This document shows, piece by piece, positions 6,081-7,146 of a DNA stretch of 7,146 nucleotides. The number at the start of each line of letters is the position of its first letter. Within the stretch, counting starts at the first letter, position 1. Below the pieces are notes generated by a model. It made no database searches, was not told where the DNA came from, and saw only the letters and a program-made list of their open reading frames with translations. A program made the translations under genes and the position numbers. Source of the DNA: Flexistipes sp041694215 (lineage in GTDB: Bacteria > Chrysiogenota > Deferribacteres > Deferribacterales > Flexistipitaceae); the NCBI GenBank assembly GCA_041694215.1, contig JASMTO010000063.1, positions 1 to 7,146 of the forward strand, in the 5' to 3' direction.

Positions 6081-6242
6081 TTACACCTCATCCTGTTTAG
6101 GCGGACCATTGAAATTTAACACTTTCCCTTTAGCGAATAAAAGGGTAAAAATGCGGAAAGGCCATAATCCGGATGATGAGAACGACTCCATTATTATATA
6201 AAGCGTACCACACAGGGTGGTGAGAAGAGTTCCGTTATTCAT
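6081..6242 (-). CDS. Doubtful 53-residue small membrane protein ORF
   Basis: ATG 6240-6242 opens a 53-codon frame ending at 6081. The peptide has two hydrophobic stretches (about residues 4-18, TLCGTLYII-like, and 26-37, LWPFRIFTLLF), a short basic AKGK and a polar tail GPPKQDEV, a pattern seen in small inner-membrane proteins. I do not recognise a family. There is no consensus promoter or terminator of its own. The frame also continues upstream through the 21-bp repeats, which weakens it because those repeats hold several frames open by construction. It may be chance. Confidence 0.25.
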   Translation of the reverse strand: MNNGTLLTTLCGTLYIIMESFSSSGLWPFRIFTLLFAKGKVLNFNGPPKQDEV

Positions 6243-6300
6243 AGTGTCTTTGTTGCTCTGAAAAACAGCCTGAAAAACCATTTCCCTTGATAGCAGGGCT

Positions 6301-6468
6301 ATAGCGGAGGCTGATCCATACAAAGCGGACATTAAACCACATACAGCGGAGGTTGATCCACACATAGCGGGCATTAAACCACACACAGCGGAGGTTGATC
6401 CACATACAGCGGGCATTAAACCACATATAGCGGAGGTTGATCCACCTATAGCGGGCATTCAACCATCT
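6301..6468. repeat. Tandem repeat: eight 21-bp units alternating as A-B, i.e. four 42-bp higher-order units
   Basis: Units begin at 6301, 6322, 6343, 6364, 6385, 6406, 6427 and 6448. Type A has the core AGCGGAGGTTGATCCA and type B AGCGGGCATTAAACCA; they share AGCGG at the start and CCA near the end. The strict A-B alternation shows that a 21-mer diverged and the pair was then amplified. Because 21 is a multiple of three, several frames stay open on both strands. On the + strand the array spells alternating heptads such as AEVDPHT and AGIKPHT, but that frame has no ATG and closes at TGA 6472-6474. I see no coding assignment that stands. Confidence 0.85.
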
Positions 6469-6690
6469 GGCTGAATATCCGCTGCCATTGTTTAACGCTG
6501 GCATAAACGGAACACGAAGCAAAGAACACTATATTGTATTCAGCTCCCCTCATGTACCTCTCTCTTGTTTATTGCTTTAAGGCTGCTAAGCCATGTTGAA
6601 TGATTACTGTCTGTCAGGTTGTTGTTACTATATGCTAAAGTAAACAAAACATTTTAAAATTCAAATTTGTGGAAGGGAAAAATGCCATTA
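6469..6690. other. Gene-free stretch, nothing recognised
   Basis: Between the tandem repeat and the terminator at 6696 I find no convincing gene on either strand, no consensus TAnnTTTG promoter box and no RNA gene. There is a near-miss dyad CAAATTTG (6662-6669) that differs from the -7 consensus by one base on each strand. Confidence 0.4.
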
Positions 6691-6695
6691 AACAC

Positions 6696-6732
6696 AAAAA
6701 AAATCCTGACAGGAACCATGTCCTGCCAGGAT
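6696..6732 (-). terminator. Strong intrinsic terminator with no clear gene upstream
   Basis: ATCCTGACAGGA (6703-6714) pairs with TCCTGCCAGGAT (6721-6732) over 11 pairs with one mismatch, and eight T's follow on the - strand. It belongs to the same CCTGCC-type hairpin class as the four small RNA terminators. About 115 bases upstream lies TCGCTTTG (6818-6811), one base off the -7 consensus, so this may be a decayed fifth unit. The rest of the unit shows no similarity. Confidence 0.75.
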
Positions 6733-6934
6733 AGGATAACAATCAGTCCTCTTTGAGATTATTTTTGATATTTGTCCGGCTGTGTTTTGGTTGGAAAAAA
6801 TCTTCGCGGACAAAGCGATCATTTTGTTGACGCCAACAATATGATAAAATTTTGACCCTTCTTTTAATGCCTGCCCGGTTGCATTCCAGACGGGGAAAAA
6901 TCCCAAAATTCACTAACGTTTTATATGAGAATAG

Positions 6935-6954
6935 CCCCATCCTTCAGGTTGGGG
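6935..6954. repeat. REP-like hairpin
   Basis: CCCCATCC (6935-6942) pairs with GGTTGGGG (6947-6954) around a TTCA loop, with one T-T mismatch. It is a compact GC-rich hairpin in non-coding DNA without a U-tract, the form taken by REP elements mobilised by IS200-like (RAYT) transposases. A single copy in the window cannot prove this. Confidence 0.35.
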
Positions 6955-7146
6955 GTTCTGATGCTGGCCGTATAAAAAGCGCCGTGACCTTAAGACTTAA
7001 AAAAATCAACAGTCATAAACAGGCGCAACTAACCAAAGGCAGGAAAGCACCGTCTTCCCCGATTCCGCTTTGCTACATCGGGACTAATTCGGCTATGGAT
7101 TTTGCTTCGACTGCGTCTTGCAAAACCCAAGTCCTCATTGAGAATC
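6955..7146. other. Right-edge non-coding stretch with a second hairpin
   Basis: No gene is supported here. CCCGAT (7058-7063) and ATCGGG (7077-7082) form a 6-bp hairpin with a 13-base loop. The composition is GC-richer than the spacer further left. A + strand frame is open from ATG 6867 to the window edge (93 codons), but it reads through both hairpins and the translation shows no domain-like pattern, so it is not called as a gene. Confidence 0.3.

Noticed and set aside
6301..6468. CRISPR array
   Set aside because: Units are contiguous 21-mers with no unique spacers, and there are no cas genes.
6235..6522. 95-codon - strand frame across the 21-bp repeats
   Set aside because: It is open only because the repeat length is a multiple of three; the Trp/Arg/Asn-rich heptads have no protein-like pattern, and a second - strand frame is open over the same bases.
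6688..6906. 72-codon - strand frame
   Set aside because: It reads straight through the strong terminator at 6696-6732 and shows no recognisable motif or promoter.
6743..6940. 65-codon - strand frame ending just before the terminator
   Set aside because: Its position before a terminator is tempting, but the composition (basic, Phe/Asn-rich) is not domain-like, it overlaps another open frame and the REP-like hairpin, and no promoter box matches.
6867..7146. + strand frame open to the window edge (93 codons from ATG 6867)
   Set aside because: It runs through both hairpins and its translation lacks any family-like pattern. It cannot be excluded without the sequence to the right.

Overview
The window looks like Bacteroidota (Bacteroidetes) DNA, probably an environmental member of the Marinilabiliales/Cytophagales kind. 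The evidence is repeated TAnnTTTG promoter boxes in place of sigma70-type ones, no Shine-Dalgarno sites, a DUF3124 lipoprotein, a helical protein family I associate with Bacteroidota, and tRNA ends without an encoded CCA. Genus level is a guess.

Layout. The left edge (1-26) holds the 3' end of a tRNA gene on the + strand, then a hairpin terminator. Facing it on the - strand is a 1086-residue, strikingly AT-rich gene (85-3345). It encodes an Hsp90/sacsin-type GHKL ATPase fused to a C-terminal PD-(D/E)XK nuclease-like domain, the look of a solitary defence or restriction gene beside a tRNA integration site. Its leader carries a good promoter (3533-3563) and a long AT-only hairpin (3458-3490). 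Next come an intergenic stretch, a DUF3124 lipoprotein gene (3959-4471, -), a GC-rich non-coding patch (about 4620-4800), and a GC-richer gene for a conserved helical protein of unknown function (5301-5996, -). The right-hand 1.15 kb has no convincing gene. It contains a doubtful 53-codon membrane ORF, eight tandem 21-bp repeats (6301-6468), a strong - strand terminator (6696-6732) and two REP-like hairpins near the edge.

The most unusual feature is a set of four short transcription units on the - strand (3753-3852, 4822-4954, 4980-5090, 5134-5274). Each has a TAnnTTTG promoter box, about 85-105 nt of non-coding DNA and a nearly identical GC-rich terminator hairpin with a U-tract. Three are tandem with a period of about 158 bp; the fourth lies beyond the lipoprotein gene. 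They look like a small paralogous family of small RNA genes.

Apart from the tRNA, every supported gene and unit is on the - strand, but most have their own promoter or terminator, so I see no operon. The genes do not form an obvious pathway. The large ATPase-nuclease gene differs in base composition from the 5301-5996 gene and was probably acquired.
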